From assembly GCA_963834855.1 (NCBI GenBank), contig CAWIDH010000009.1, forward strand, positions 1-64,000: a stretch of 64,000 nt of DNA, given 5' to 3'. The translations under genes and the position numbers were made by a program. Below are positions 10,170 to 18,504 of the stretch, piece by piece (the first letter of the stretch is position 1; each line of letters starts with the position of its first letter). Below the pieces are notes generated by a model. The model did not search any database. It was not told the origin of the DNA and saw nothing but the letters and a program-made list of their open reading frames with translations. Source of the DNA: DATJKD01 sp963834855 (GTDB lineage Bacteria > Pseudomonadota > Gammaproteobacteria > Steroidobacterales > Steroidobacteraceae).

Positions 10170-10220
10170 AATTCGGCTCAGAGCCACATTACGTGGCCGT
10201 AATCTGGCTCTGAGCCAAAT
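10170..10220. repeat. Dispersed hairpin repeat, copy 1
   Basis: Inverted repeat whose arms contain GGCTCAGAGCC and its complement, followed by an ATTA/TAAT extension, around a short GTGGCC-type loop. It starts about 25 bases after the ligC stop, where an operon terminator would be expected, and abuts the aldo/keto reductase start. The same sequence recurs at 19232-19296 and 45755-45800. It resembles a REP/terminator-like element; no oligo-T run follows. Confidence 0.7.
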
Positions 10221-10244
10221 AGCCGCATTGGCGCGGTCCGCACG

Positions 10245-11195
10245 TCAGCGCGTTGCCTCGAGCTGCCGCTCGAGCCGGTCGAGCACCTCATAGCACGGCA
10301 GGACCTGCTGCACCGACGCGTTGGGCTCGCGCCCCGCGCGGATCGCCGCGAAGAACTCGCGGTCCTGCAGCTCGATGCCGTTCATCGAGACATCGACCGT
10401 CGACACGTCGATTTTCTCGTCCCGGCCGGTGACGAGATCGTCGTAGCGGGCAATGTAGGTGCCGTTATCGCAGATGTAGCGGAAGAACGTGCCAAGGGGG
10501 CCGTCATTGTTGAACGACAGCGACAGCGTGCAGATCGCGCCCGAGGCGCTCCTGAGCTGGATCGACATGTCCATCGCGATGCCGAGCTCGGGGTGCAGCG
10601 GACCCTGGACCGCGTTCGCGACCGAGACCGGCTCGCCCGTCTGGTACTGGAAGAGATCGACCGTGTGCGCCGCGTGGTGCCAGAGCAGGTGGTCCGTCCA
10701 GGAGCGCGGCTGGCCGAGCGCGTTCATGTTGCTGCGACGGAAGAAGTAGGTCTGTACGTCCATCTGCTGGATGCGCAGCTCGCCGCGCCGGATGCGGCGA
10801 TGGACCCACTGGTGCGACGGGTTGAATCGCCGGGTGTGGCCGACCATGCAGATGCAGCCCGTCTCGCGCTGCACGCGCGCGACTTCGCGTGCGTCGGCCC
10901 AGTTGTCGGCGAGGGGAATCTCGACCTGGACGTGCTTCCCGGCCTTCATGCACTGGATGGCCTGGGCGGCGTGCAGCTGCGTCGGCGTGGCCAGGATCAC
11001 CGCATCGACCTCGGGTTGTGCGAGCGCCTCGGCGAGCTCCGTCGTGGCGTGCGGAATGCCGAACTTTGCCGCCGCTTCGCGGGTCTGTCCGGCCTCGCGA
11101 CCCACCAGCGCGACGACCTCGATACCGCCGATCGTCCTGATCGCCTCAAGGTGCTTCTGGCCGAAGGCGCCGGCTCCGGCGAGGATGATCTTCAT
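10245..11195 (-). CDS. ligC: 4-carboxy-2-hydroxymuconate-6-semialdehyde dehydrogenase
   Basis: Gfo/Idh/MocA-family NAD(P)-dependent enzyme that oxidises the hemiacetal of the LigAB ring-cleavage product to 2-pyrone-4,6-dicarboxylate. 316 residues, matching LigC (about 315). The Rossmann start is GAGAFGQKH (7-15). The ATPTQLHAAQA segment and the GHTRRFNPSHQWV region are typical of LigC-like members. It is the last gene of the operon, 39 bases after ligB, and is followed by the hairpin repeat. Family membership alone would be generic; position directly behind ligAB makes LigC by far the best reading. Intact. Confidence 0.92.
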   Translation of the reverse strand: MKIILAGAGAFGQKHLEAIRTIGGIEVVALVGREAGQTREAAAKFGIPHATTELAEALAQPEVDAVILATPTQLHAAQAIQCMKAGKHVQVEIPLADNWADAREVARVQRETGCICMVGHTRRFNPSHQWVHRRIRRGELRIQQMDVQTYFFRRSNMNALGQPRSWTDHLLWHHAAHTVDLFQYQTGEPVSVANAVQGPLHPELGIAMDMSIQLRSASGAICTLSLSFNNDGPLGTFFRYICDNGTYIARYDDLVTGRDEKIDVSTVDVSMNGIELQDREFFAAIRAGREPNASVQQVLPCYEVLDRLERQLEATR

Positions 11196-11234
11196 GATCG
11201 TGCTCCGTCGATGCGCGTACCGTGCATGGCTTCC

Positions 11235-12077
11235 TCACTTCGGATTCTCGAGGATCAGGTGGCCGACGGCCGTGTTCGACGCGGCGACGTGGTAGAACCG
11301 GTGCGTCGTCGTGACCTTCTCGGCAAGCGCGCCGCGCATGATGAGCCACATCACGAGCTCGATGCCTTCCGAGCCCGCCTCGCGCACGTACTCGATGTGC
11401 GGCACCTGCGACAGCCCCTCGGGGTCCGCGATCAGGCGGTCGATGAACGCGGCGTCCCACGCGGAGTTGATCAGACCGGCACGCGTGCCCTGGAGCTGGT
11501 GACTCATGCCACCGGTCCCCCAGATCTGCACGTCGAGATCCTCGTCGAACGACTCGACCGCACGCTTGAGCGCCTTGCCGAGCGCGTAACAGCGGCGACC
11601 CGACGGCGGCGGGTAGAGCACGACGTTGACAGCCAGCGGGATGACCCGGCATGGCCAGGCCGCGGGCTGGCCGAAGAGGAGCGAGAGGGGCACGGTCAGC
11701 CCGTGATCCACGTCCATCCTGTAGACGAAGGTCAGGTCGAAGTCCTGCTGGATGACGGACTGCGCGATGTGCGCCGCCAGCTCCGGATGCCCCGGCACGA
11801 CAGGAACCGGCCGCGGACCCCAGCCCTCGTCGGCCGGCGGAAAGCTCTCAGCGCAGCCGATCGCGAACGTGGGCACGATGTCGAGGCTGAATGCGGAGGC
11901 GTGGTCGTTGTAGACGAGGATCACGACGTCGGGCGTGTTTTCCGCCATCCAGCGCTTCGAGAACTCGTACCCGGCGAACATCGGCGCCCAGTAGGGCTCT
12001 GCGGTCCGGCCATGGTCGATCGTCGCGCCGATCGCAGGCACGTGAGAAGTCGTGACTCCGGCGGTGATCCTGGCCAT
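11235..12077 (-). CDS. ligB: Protocatechuate 4,5-dioxygenase, beta (catalytic) subunit
   Basis: Catalytic subunit of the class III extradiol enzyme that splits protocatechuate to 4-carboxy-2-hydroxymuconate-6-semialdehyde. 280 residues. Iron ligand candidates H12 and H59 and E240 (SEGIELVMW) are in place, with the catalytic H193 in GMSHQLQG. The ATG at 12077 overlaps the ligA stop as TGATG, so translation is coupled. It is clearly related to the N-terminal half of the fused gallate dioxygenase at 5231-6484 (same H12/H59/E240 spacing) but lacks the LigA part, which is encoded by the preceding gene. Intact. Confidence 0.93.
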   Translation of the reverse strand: MARITAGVTTSHVPAIGATIDHGRTAEPYWAPMFAGYEFSKRWMAENTPDVVILVYNDHASAFSLDIVPTFAIGCAESFPPADEGWGPRPVPVVPGHPELAAHIAQSVIQQDFDLTFVYRMDVDHGLTVPLSLLFGQPAAWPCRVIPLAVNVVLYPPPSGRRCYALGKALKRAVESFDEDLDVQIWGTGGMSHQLQGTRAGLINSAWDAAFIDRLIADPEGLSQVPHIEYVREAGSEGIELVMWLIMRGALAEKVTTTHRFYHVAASNTAVGHLILENPK

Positions 12078-12466
12078 CACTTCTTCTCCCCGACGTAGCG
12101 GTTGCCCGCGATCGGGCGACCACCGGCCATCATCATGTTGCGGTACTCCTCGACCGACATCCCGGTCATCGTCGAGACGGCTTGTATGTAGGTCTGCCCG
12201 TCGGTGGAGAAAACCTTGGCGAGGAAGTAGATGTTGCCGCCGAGCTGGATCAGCCGGCCGTAATCCCGCGCGAGCATGGCCTGCTTCTGCTCCTCGGTCA
12301 TCGGCCACTCATCCAGGTACGCGCGCTCGTCCGCCTTGAAGCGGGCGCGGTTCTCCGCCTTCATCAGCGACATGCAGAACTGGTTCAGGTGATAGCCCCT
12401 GCGGGCCTGGTCGGCGTCGAAGATCGTCGTGCCGGGCACGTCGGCGTAGGGCTTTTCCAGGGACAT
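12077..12466 (-). CDS. ligA: Protocatechuate 4,5-dioxygenase, alpha subunit
   Basis: Small helical subunit that caps the LigB active site in the (alpha-beta)2 enzyme. 129 residues; LigA is about 139. Conserved LigA features include the RRGYHLNQFCMSLM segment, ARFKADERAYLDEW and YGRLIQLGGNIYFLAKVF. The start is the ATG at 12466, which overlaps the ligI stop as TGATG; longer upstream codons in frame belong to the ligI region. Its stop overlaps the ligB start. Intact. Confidence 0.93.
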   Translation of the reverse strand: MSLEKPYADVPGTTIFDADQARRGYHLNQFCMSLMKAENRARFKADERAYLDEWPMTEEQKQAMLARDYGRLIQLGGNIYFLAKVFSTDGQTYIQAVSTMTGMSVEEYRNMMMAGGRPIAGNRYVGEKK

Positions 12467-13425
12467 CAGCGGGACTCCTGTCGCGGCCAGTACAGCCGCA
12501 TCGGGTTGTCGACGAGCAGCGCGCGGCGGAGCTCCGGCGACGGGGCGATCTCGGGGATGAGATCGACCAGTTGTCCGTCGTCCGGCATATGCGACTTCAG
12601 ATTTGGATGAGGCCAGTCCGTGCCCCACAGCACGCGATCCGGGAACTGCTCGACGAGCCGGCGCGCGAAGGGCACGAAGTCGCCGTATCCGGGCGGGCCC
12701 AGCCGTGACAACCGCTCCGGACAGCTCACCTTCGACCAGACATTGGGATGCTCGCGCATCAGGCGCACGAACAGCTCGAACCCGGGGCCGTCTACTGGCT
12801 GCGTCACATCCGGCCGGCCCATGTGGTCGACGACGATCGTCGTCGGCAGCGATGCAAGGAACCCGTACAGCCCCGGCAGGTCGGCGGCCTCAAAGTAGAT
12901 GACGATGTGCCAGTTGAGCGGCGCGACCCGGCGGGCAATGCCGGCGAGCACGTCCTGCGGCGTGACATCCACGAGCCGCCGGACGAAATTGAAACGCACC
13001 CCGCGTACGCCGGCCGCATCGAGCGCGCGCAGCTCGGCGTCGGACACGTCCCGGCCGACGGTAGCAACCCCTCGTGCGCGCCCGCGGGCATCGTTGAGCG
13101 CATCGACGAGCGCGCGATTGTCGGAGCCGTGGCAGGTCGCCTGGACGAGCACATTGCGCTCGAACCCGAGGTGGTCGCGCAGCGCCCAGAGCTTCTCTTT
13201 CGGCGCATCGCACGGAGTGTATTTGCGCTCCGGCGCGTAAGGAAACCGCTCGCCGGGCCCGAAGACGTGACAATGCGCGTCGACCGCGCCCGGCGGCGGG
13301 CGGAACACCGGCCGCGACGGATCCGGGTGGAACGGCAGCCAGTCCGCGTCCATCGTGAACGGACCGGTCGTGCCGGACGACGGCCAGCCCGGTGTGCCCG
13401 GCACGATCCTGGCCGCCGCGTTCAC
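12466..13425 (-). CDS. ligI: 2-pyrone-4,6-dicarboxylate hydrolase
   Basis: Amidohydrolase-superfamily lactonase that hydrolyses 2-pyrone-4,6-dicarboxylate to 4-oxalomesaconate. Up to 319 residues. The HxH motif (H51, H53 in AHCHVFGP) and the catalytic D270 in GTDWPHPN match LigI; if translation starts at the internal M25 the numbering (H27, H29, D246) is close to that of the Sphingobium enzyme. The ATG at 13425 overlaps the ligJ stop by four bases (ATGA), supporting the longer form. Intact. Confidence 0.92.
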   Translation of the reverse strand: MNAAARIVPGTPGWPSSGTTGPFTMDADWLPFHPDPSRPVFRPPPGAVDAHCHVFGPGERFPYAPERKYTPCDAPKEKLWALRDHLGFERNVLVQATCHGSDNRALVDALNDARGRARGVATVGRDVSDAELRALDAAGVRGVRFNFVRRLVDVTPQDVLAGIARRVAPLNWHIVIYFEAADLPGLYGFLASLPTTIVVDHMGRPDVTQPVDGPGFELFVRLMREHPNVWSKVSCPERLSRLGPPGYGDFVPFARRLVEQFPDRVLWGTDWPHPNLKSHMPDDGQLVDLIPEIAPSPELRRALLVDNPMRLYWPRQESR

Positions 13426-14444
13426 AGGCCCCGGCTCTTCAGGCGCGCATCGAGCCGCGGGTACACGCGCCGTGCGTTGCCCTCGAAGATGCGCCGCTTG
13501 TCAGGCTCGTCGAGCGCCAGTGCGTCGATGTAGCGCCGCGTGTCGTCGAAGTGATGGCCGGTCTCCGGGTCGATGCCACGCACGGCGCCGATCATCTCCG
13601 AGCCGAACAGGATGTTATCGAGCTCGATCACGCGCACCAGCAGGTCGATCCCCGGCTGGTGGTAGACGCAGGTATCGAAGAACACGTTGCGCATGACGTG
13701 CTCCGCCGGCGGCGGGCGCTTCAGCATGTCCGCCAGGCCGCGGTAGCGCCCCCAGTGATAGGGAACCGCGCCGCCACCGTGCGGGATCACGAAGCGGAGT
13801 GTCGGGAAGTCGCGAAACAGGTCGCCCTGGACGAACTGCATGAACGCCGTCGTGTCGGCGTTGATGTAGTGCGCGCCGGTGGCGTGGAAGTTCGGATTGC
13901 ATGAGGCGGAAACGTGGACCATCGCCGGCACGTCGAGCTCCACCATCTTCTCGTAGAGCGGATACCAGTGCCGGTCGGTGAGCGGAGGCGCGGTCCAGTG
14001 GCCGCCGGACGGATCGGGGTTCAGGTTGCAGCCGACCATGCCCAGGTCGCGCACGCACCGCTCGAGCTCCGCGATCGAGGCGGCGAGCGGCGCACCGGGT
14101 GACTGCGGAAGCTGACAGACACCCGCGAAGTTATCCGGAAAGAGATCGACCACGCGCGCGATCAGGTCGTTGCAGGCGCGTGTCCAGGCGAGCGAGACCG
14201 CCTGGTCGCCCTCGTGATGACCCATCGCGGAGGCGCGCGGCGAGAACAGGGTCAGGTCCGAGCCCCGCTTGCGCTGCAGCGCGAGCTGGTTCGTCTCGAT
14301 CGTCTCGCGGATCTCGTCGTCGCTGATGACAGCGGGCGTCGGGGCGGGCAGAGACCGATTGGCAAACCAGGCGAGTTGCCGCTCGCGAAACTGCGAATGG
14401 CCGGCCGGCGCCGTGGTGTAGTGACCGTGGCAGTCGATGATCAT
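13422..14444 (-). CDS. ligJ: 4-oxalomesaconate hydratase
   Basis: Amidohydrolase-superfamily hydratase that adds water to (enol) oxalomesaconate, giving 4-carboxy-4-hydroxy-2-oxoadipate. 340 residues, the usual LigJ length (about 341). The zinc motif CHGHYT gives H6 and H8; other conserved LigJ stretches are VCQLPQSPG, GCNLNPDPSGGHW, the FVIPHGGGAVPYHWGR loop and FGSEMIGAVRGIDP. The ATG overlaps the stop of the preceding NAD-binding gene (ATGA). The gene is shared by the protocatechuate and gallate branches. Intact. Confidence 0.92.
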   Translation of the reverse strand: MIIDCHGHYTTAPAGHSQFRERQLAWFANRSLPAPTPAVISDDEIRETIETNQLALQRKRGSDLTLFSPRASAMGHHEGDQAVSLAWTRACNDLIARVVDLFPDNFAGVCQLPQSPGAPLAASIAELERCVRDLGMVGCNLNPDPSGGHWTAPPLTDRHWYPLYEKMVELDVPAMVHVSASCNPNFHATGAHYINADTTAFMQFVQGDLFRDFPTLRFVIPHGGGAVPYHWGRYRGLADMLKRPPPAEHVMRNVFFDTCVYHQPGIDLLVRVIELDNILFGSEMIGAVRGIDPETGHHFDDTRRYIDALALDEPDKRRIFEGNARRVYPRLDARLKSRGL

Positions 14445-15334
14445 GTGCGCGCGTCTCCAGCTTCGAGCCGCGCGAGGATCGCATCCAGCATCGGCTCGAG
14501 CGTCACATGTTCCAGCGCGGCGGAATGCAGAGCCGCCCAATCCTGGCGCTCGGCCGCGGCGCGGCTCATCCAGCTGCCGACCCCCGCCTCGTCGACCGTG
14601 AGCGCGACCTCGCGCATCTCCTCCGCCCGCCGCCGCCCGTGCTGCAGCGAACGGGAGATCATGTAGCGGGAGAGCGTGCGCCAGTCCAGACCCGGGAACA
14701 GGTCGCGCAACGACTCGAGCACGGCTTGCTCGACGCCGTGATGTCGTGCGGCGAGCAGCGACTCGCCGAGCAGCGCCTCCATGCCCTTGACCATCACGCT
14801 GCGACACATTTTCGCGGCCGATGCGCGCCCGATCACGGCCGAGAACGCCGTCGCGCCGCCGAAGCCGAGCGCGCGCAGGCGCGGCAGCAGCGCCTCGGCG
14901 TGAGGACCGCCGAGCAGCATCGGCGAGGCGATGCGCTTCGGGCCGATCGGCGACATCACGGCGGCTTCGACGTAGCGGCCGCCGCCGGCCTCGACAGTTG
15001 CGCAGGCTGCCGCCCGCGTGGACGGCGACACCGAGTTGAGGTCCAGGTAGACGGCGCCGTTTGCCAGTGCGGGTGCGGCATCGACGGCAGCGGCCACGCA
15101 CTGCGCGGCGGTCACCGCCGAGACGACGAGGTCCGCCCCGGCCACGGCCTCGGTGGCGCCCGCCGAGGCGCGCGCGAGTCCGGTTGCCGCCGCGCGGCTC
15201 GGGGCACTCGACGGTGCCCGGAACAGCGGGTCCCAGGCGACGACCTCGGCGGAATCCTGCGCGCGCAGGTCCGCGGCGAGCACCTGGCCCACCTCGCCGA
15301 AACCCAGCAGGCAGATGCGTCGCGGCTCGCTCAA
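14441..15334 (-). CDS. NAD-binding 6-phosphogluconate dehydrogenase-like protein (DUF1932 type)
   Basis: 297 residues: an N-terminal Rossmann domain (LLGFGEVGQVLA) and a helical C-terminal domain typical of beta-hydroxyacid dehydrogenase relatives. No ATG is available; the start is read as TTG at 15334, whose TTGA overlaps the ligU stop and which has GGAGCG four bases upstream, so coupled translation is likely. Proteins of this kind recur inside lig operons (for example beside ligK/ligI in Sphingobium) without an assigned step. It may reduce or interconvert an oxo/hydroxy diacid of the pathway; this is inference. Intact. Confidence 0.8.
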   Translation of the reverse strand: MSEPRRICLLGFGEVGQVLAADLRAQDSAEVVAWDPLFRAPSSAPSRAAATGLARASAGATEAVAGADLVVSAVTAAQCVAAAVDAAPALANGAVYLDLNSVSPSTRAAACATVEAGGGRYVEAAVMSPIGPKRIASPMLLGGPHAEALLPRLRALGFGGATAFSAVIGRASAAKMCRSVMVKGMEALLGESLLAARHHGVEQAVLESLRDLFPGLDWRTLSRYMISRSLQHGRRRAEEMREVALTVDEAGVGSWMSRAAAERQDWAALHSAALEHVTLEPMLDAILARLEAGDART

Positions 15335-16422
15335 CGGTCGCTCCACAGGTGTGCCGGGACGAACACCTCGCCGCGCATCAGCCTGCGTGCAGTGCGCACG
15401 AGCGCGGAGCGGCGCACCTCGATCGACGATCCGGTGATCGCGACGTCCATTGCGACCGTAAAGAAGCCGGTCGGATGCTCGATGTCGAGCTGCCGGACGG
15501 ACCCGGTGGCGGGAACGACGCCAACCTGGGCCGCGACGGAGCCGGGCAGCACGCAGGCGGTCGCGACGCTCACGGCGCCCAGCACGCCGATCGCCTCGTG
15601 CACGCGGTGCGGGATGAACGTCCGCGTGCAGATCGCCCCGCCGGCACGCGGCGGCGCCACCAGGCACATCTTCGGTACGGTCTTGCGGGCGACGTCACCG
15701 AGGTTCATCCGTGGCCCGAGCGCGAGACGCATCCGCTCGACGCGCGCCTTCAGGTCCGCGTCGGCCTCGAGCTCGTCGGGTTGCTCGTACCCCGACTTGC
15801 CGAGATCACTCGCCTTCACCAGCACGACGGGCATGCCGTTGTCGATGCAGGTCGCCTCGATGTCATCCACCCGATCGACGACTGAGCCAGTCGGCAACAG
15901 CGCGCCGCAGCTCGAGCCGGCGACGTCGAGAAAGTCGATCGGAATGGCCGCCGCGGTGCCCGGCACGCCGTCGATCCGTGCGTCGCCCTCGTACTCGACC
16001 CGGCCGCCGGGAGTAGGCACGTGCGCGACCGCGACGCTCGCGGTGTTCAGCATGTGGATGCGAACCGGCGTAACCGGGTCGCGCGCCGGCACCAGCCCGT
16101 TCTCGATCGCCCAGGGACCGATTCCGGCGAGGATGTTGCCGCAGTTCTGGCTGTCGCTGACCTCGGGACGATCCACGACGACCTGCAGGAACAGGTAGTC
16201 GACGTCCGCGTCCGCGCGCGTCGACGCTGCGACGACGGCGACCTTGCTGGTGAGCGGATGCGCGCCGCCGACGCCGTCGATCTGGCGGGGATCGGGCGAG
16301 CCCATCGCGGCCAGCAGGACGCGATCACGCGTCGCGCGGTCAGCGGGCAGGTCACGGGCGTGGAAATAGAGCCCCTTCGACGTTCCGCCGCGCATCAGCG
16401 TACATGGGATGCCGCGCAGCAT
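15331..16422 (-). CDS. ligU: 4-oxalomesaconate tautomerase (PrpF family)
   Basis: Isomerises 4-oxalomesaconate between keto/enol and double-bond forms so that LigJ can hydrate it. 363 residues, matching GalD/LigU of the PrpF fold. The MRGGTSKG loop near residue 10 and SQNCGNILAGIGPWA supply the two active-site regions characteristic of PrpF-like isomerases; a second pseudo-symmetric half begins near residue 180 (CIDNGMPVVLVKASDLG). It starts four bases after the ligK stop and ends overlapping the next start. Needed by both ring-cleavage branches. Intact. Confidence 0.9.
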   Translation of the reverse strand: MLRGIPCTLMRGGTSKGLYFHARDLPADRATRDRVLLAAMGSPDPRQIDGVGGAHPLTSKVAVVAASTRADADVDYLFLQVVVDRPEVSDSQNCGNILAGIGPWAIENGLVPARDPVTPVRIHMLNTASVAVAHVPTPGGRVEYEGDARIDGVPGTAAAIPIDFLDVAGSSCGALLPTGSVVDRVDDIEATCIDNGMPVVLVKASDLGKSGYEQPDELEADADLKARVERMRLALGPRMNLGDVARKTVPKMCLVAPPRAGGAICTRTFIPHRVHEAIGVLGAVSVATACVLPGSVAAQVGVVPATGSVRQLDIEHPTGFFTVAMDVAITGSSIEVRRSALVRTARRLMRGEVFVPAHLWSDR

Positions 16423-16426
16423 CGGC

Positions 16427-17119
16427 TTAATCCTCTCCGGGCGGCTCGTCGCGATACTCGAGACCGCGCTCGCTCAAGCGTTCCCGCATCCCGTAGATGT
16501 CGAGGCCGAGCTCGCCGGCCTTGAGGCGTTGGCGCACCTTCGCCTCCTTCGCTTCGCGCGCGGCGCATTGCTTGAGGACGTCCGGAGCGTCGCGGCGCCG
16601 TACGACGCAGACGCCGTCGTCATCGGCGATGATCACGTCGCCCGGGTCGATCGATGCCCCCGCGCAGATGACCGGCACGTTCACGCTGCCCAGCGTCTCC
16701 TTGACCGTGCCTTGCGCGGACACGCACTTCGACCAGACGGGAAAACGCATCGCGGTGAGGTCGCGAACGTCGCGCACGCCGGCATCGATGACGAGACCGC
16801 GCACGCCGCGCGCCTGCAGCGAGCCGGCCAGCAGCTCGCCGAAGTACCCGGCATCGGAGTACGAGGTCGGCGCGACGACGAGGATGTCGCCGTCCCGGCA
16901 CTGCTCGACCGCGACGTGGATCATCCAGTTGTCGCACGGAGCGACGCTCACGGTGACGGCGCTTCCGGCGATGCGGGCGCCGGGATAAATCGGCCGGATA
17001 GATGGCGCGAGCAGGCCGGTCCGTCCCTGTGCTTCGTGGACGGTCGCAACGCCGCAGGCTCCGAGCCCGTCGATCACGGCCGCGTCCGCACGGCGGATGT
17101 TCCGGTACACGACGTTCAT
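16427..17119 (-). CDS. ligK: 4-carboxy-4-hydroxy-2-oxoadipate aldolase (HMG/CHA aldolase)
   Basis: Last chemical step of the pathway: cleaves 4-carboxy-4-hydroxy-2-oxoadipate to pyruvate and oxaloacetate, using a divalent metal. 230 residues of the RraA-like fold. Diagnostic residues are the GELLAGS loop (95-101) and DAGVRD (112-117), whose Arg/Asp bind pyruvate and metal in class II HMG/CHA aldolases; an RraA regulator would lack the full set. It is the first gene of the operon, with 126 bases to the divergent LysR gene. Intact. Confidence 0.92.
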   Translation of the reverse strand: MNVVYRNIRRADAAVIDGLGACGVATVHEAQGRTGLLAPSIRPIYPGARIAGSAVTVSVAPCDNWMIHVAVEQCRDGDILVVAPTSYSDAGYFGELLAGSLQARGVRGLVIDAGVRDVRDLTAMRFPVWSKCVSAQGTVKETLGSVNVPVICAGASIDPGDVIIADDDGVCVVRRRDAPDVLKQCAAREAKEAKVRQRLKAGELGLDIYGMRERLSERGLEYRDEPPGED

Positions 17120-17245
17120 CGTCCATTGGCCCCCGGTAACGCGTCCACGCCCTGCGATTGTCCCGCCGGCGCATCCTGGGCGCCAATTGCAATTCCGCCC
17201 CGGCTATAAGAGATTGCTAACGGGTCCCTGCCAGGCCAGCCTCGT
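17120..17245. promoter_or_regulatory. Divergent ligK/LysR promoter region
   Basis: The 126 bases between ligK and the LysR-type gene must contain the operon promoter and the regulator promoter. A perfect AATTGCAATT palindrome lies at 17185-17194 and a TATAAG that could serve as the regulator's -10 at 17205-17210. The palindrome is a candidate LysR-type binding site; no consensus -35 is obvious for either direction. Confidence 0.45.
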
Positions 17246-18453
17246 ATGCCGGAACCGCTGCCGAACCTGCGACACCTCGGTGTATTCCTGGAACTCGCCC
17301 GGAGCCGCAGTATCAGCGCGGCGGCGCGGGCCGTGCATCTCTCGCAGCCGGCGGTCAGTCAGATCGTCGCCGGGCTCGAAGCCGCGTTCGGCGCGCGGCT
17401 GCTGGACCGCACGAGCGGCGGCATCGCGACGACCGAGGCCGGCGAGCACGTGCGGTTCCGTGCAGCACGCGCCTGGGAGCAGATTCGCGACGGTCTCGCC
17501 GAGGCGGGTTACGCGCGGCCCGCCGAACGGCGTCTCCCCGGGCCCGCCCACGCCATGACGACCGCGCAGCTGCAGGCGCTCGCGGCCGTCGCCGAGTACG
17601 GTGGCTTCGGCGCGGCCGCGCAGGCCACCGGGCTCGCGCGACCCTCGTTGCACCGCGCCGCCCGGCAGCTCGAGCGTCGGCTTGGGATCACGCTGTTCGA
17701 AACCACGACATTCGGAGTGCGGCCGACACGCGAGGCCGAACGGCTCGCGCGTCGCGTGCGGCTCGCGTTCGCCGAGCTCGCCCAGGCGCGCGCGGAGATC
17801 GATGCGCTCGAGGGGCTCGATACCGGGCGCACGGTGATCGGCGCCATGCCACTCGCGCGCAGCTGTGTCGTGCCCGCCGCGGCGCTCGAGTTCTCGGCTT
17901 CGTACCCCCGTCACCAGGTCGCCATCCTCGAGGGCGCGTACGACGTCCTGCTCGAGGCATTGCGCCGCGGGCGCGCCGACCTGCTCGTCGGGGCGTTGCG
18001 CCAGCCGTTGCCGCAGGCCGACGTCGTGCAGCAGCATCTCTTCGACGATCCGCTGGCGATCATCGTGCGCGCCGGACACCCGCTCGCCGGGGGCCGGCGC
18101 CCGTTGCGGGCGACATGGCGCGCTATCCGTGGATCGTGCCGCGCCAGGGATCGCCGTTGCGACGGCAGTTCGAGCAACTGTTCCATCGTGCGCGTGTGGC
18201 GCCGCCTGGCGTATCGATCGAGTGCAATTCGCTGGTCGCCGCGCGGGAACTGCTGCTCGACAGCGATTTCATGACGCTCCTTTCGGCGCGCCAGGTCCGG
18301 CGCGAGATCGAGGCGGGCCTGCTCGTGGACCTGCCGCATCCGGATGGCCGGGTCACGCGGCCGATCGGGCTCACGCTGCGCCGCGACTGGCGGCCGACGG
18401 CCGCGCAGCAGGCATTTGTGCAGGTGCTGCGGCGCCACGCGACGGCTGTCTGA
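17246..18453 (+). CDS. LysR-type regulator with two N-terminal HTH domains, frameshifted
   Basis: Likely activator of the divergent protocatechuate operon. Residues about 7-68 form one LysR winged HTH (SISAAARAVHLSQPAVSQIV). A second follows from about residue 104 (GGFGAAAQATGLARPSLHRA) and leads into a normal LysR effector-binding domain. A single frame change near 18113 separates the main part (from 17246) from a perfect LysR C-terminus (ARYPWIVPRQGSPLR to the stop at 18453); one missing base restores about 402 residues. The usual LysR protein has one HTH and about 300 residues. Divergent placement on ligK supports a LigR/PmdR-like role. Confidence 0.85.
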
Positions 18454-18504
18454 ACACCGTGCGGTTCGGCGCGTGCTGGACGGACGACGCGATCCCGCTG
18501 CGGC

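Noticed and set aside
10593..12098. 501-codon plus-strand open frame
   Set aside because: Antisense to ligC and ligB, which have clear motifs and operon overlaps; no domain is visible in it.
14507..16198. 563-codon plus-strand open frame
   Set aside because: Shadow of the NAD-binding and ligU genes on the minus strand; low-complexity composition.
16427..17119. RraA-type ribonuclease E inhibitor instead of an aldolase
   Set aside because: The GELLAGS and DAGVRD residues and the operon position fit the HMG/CHA aldolase branch.
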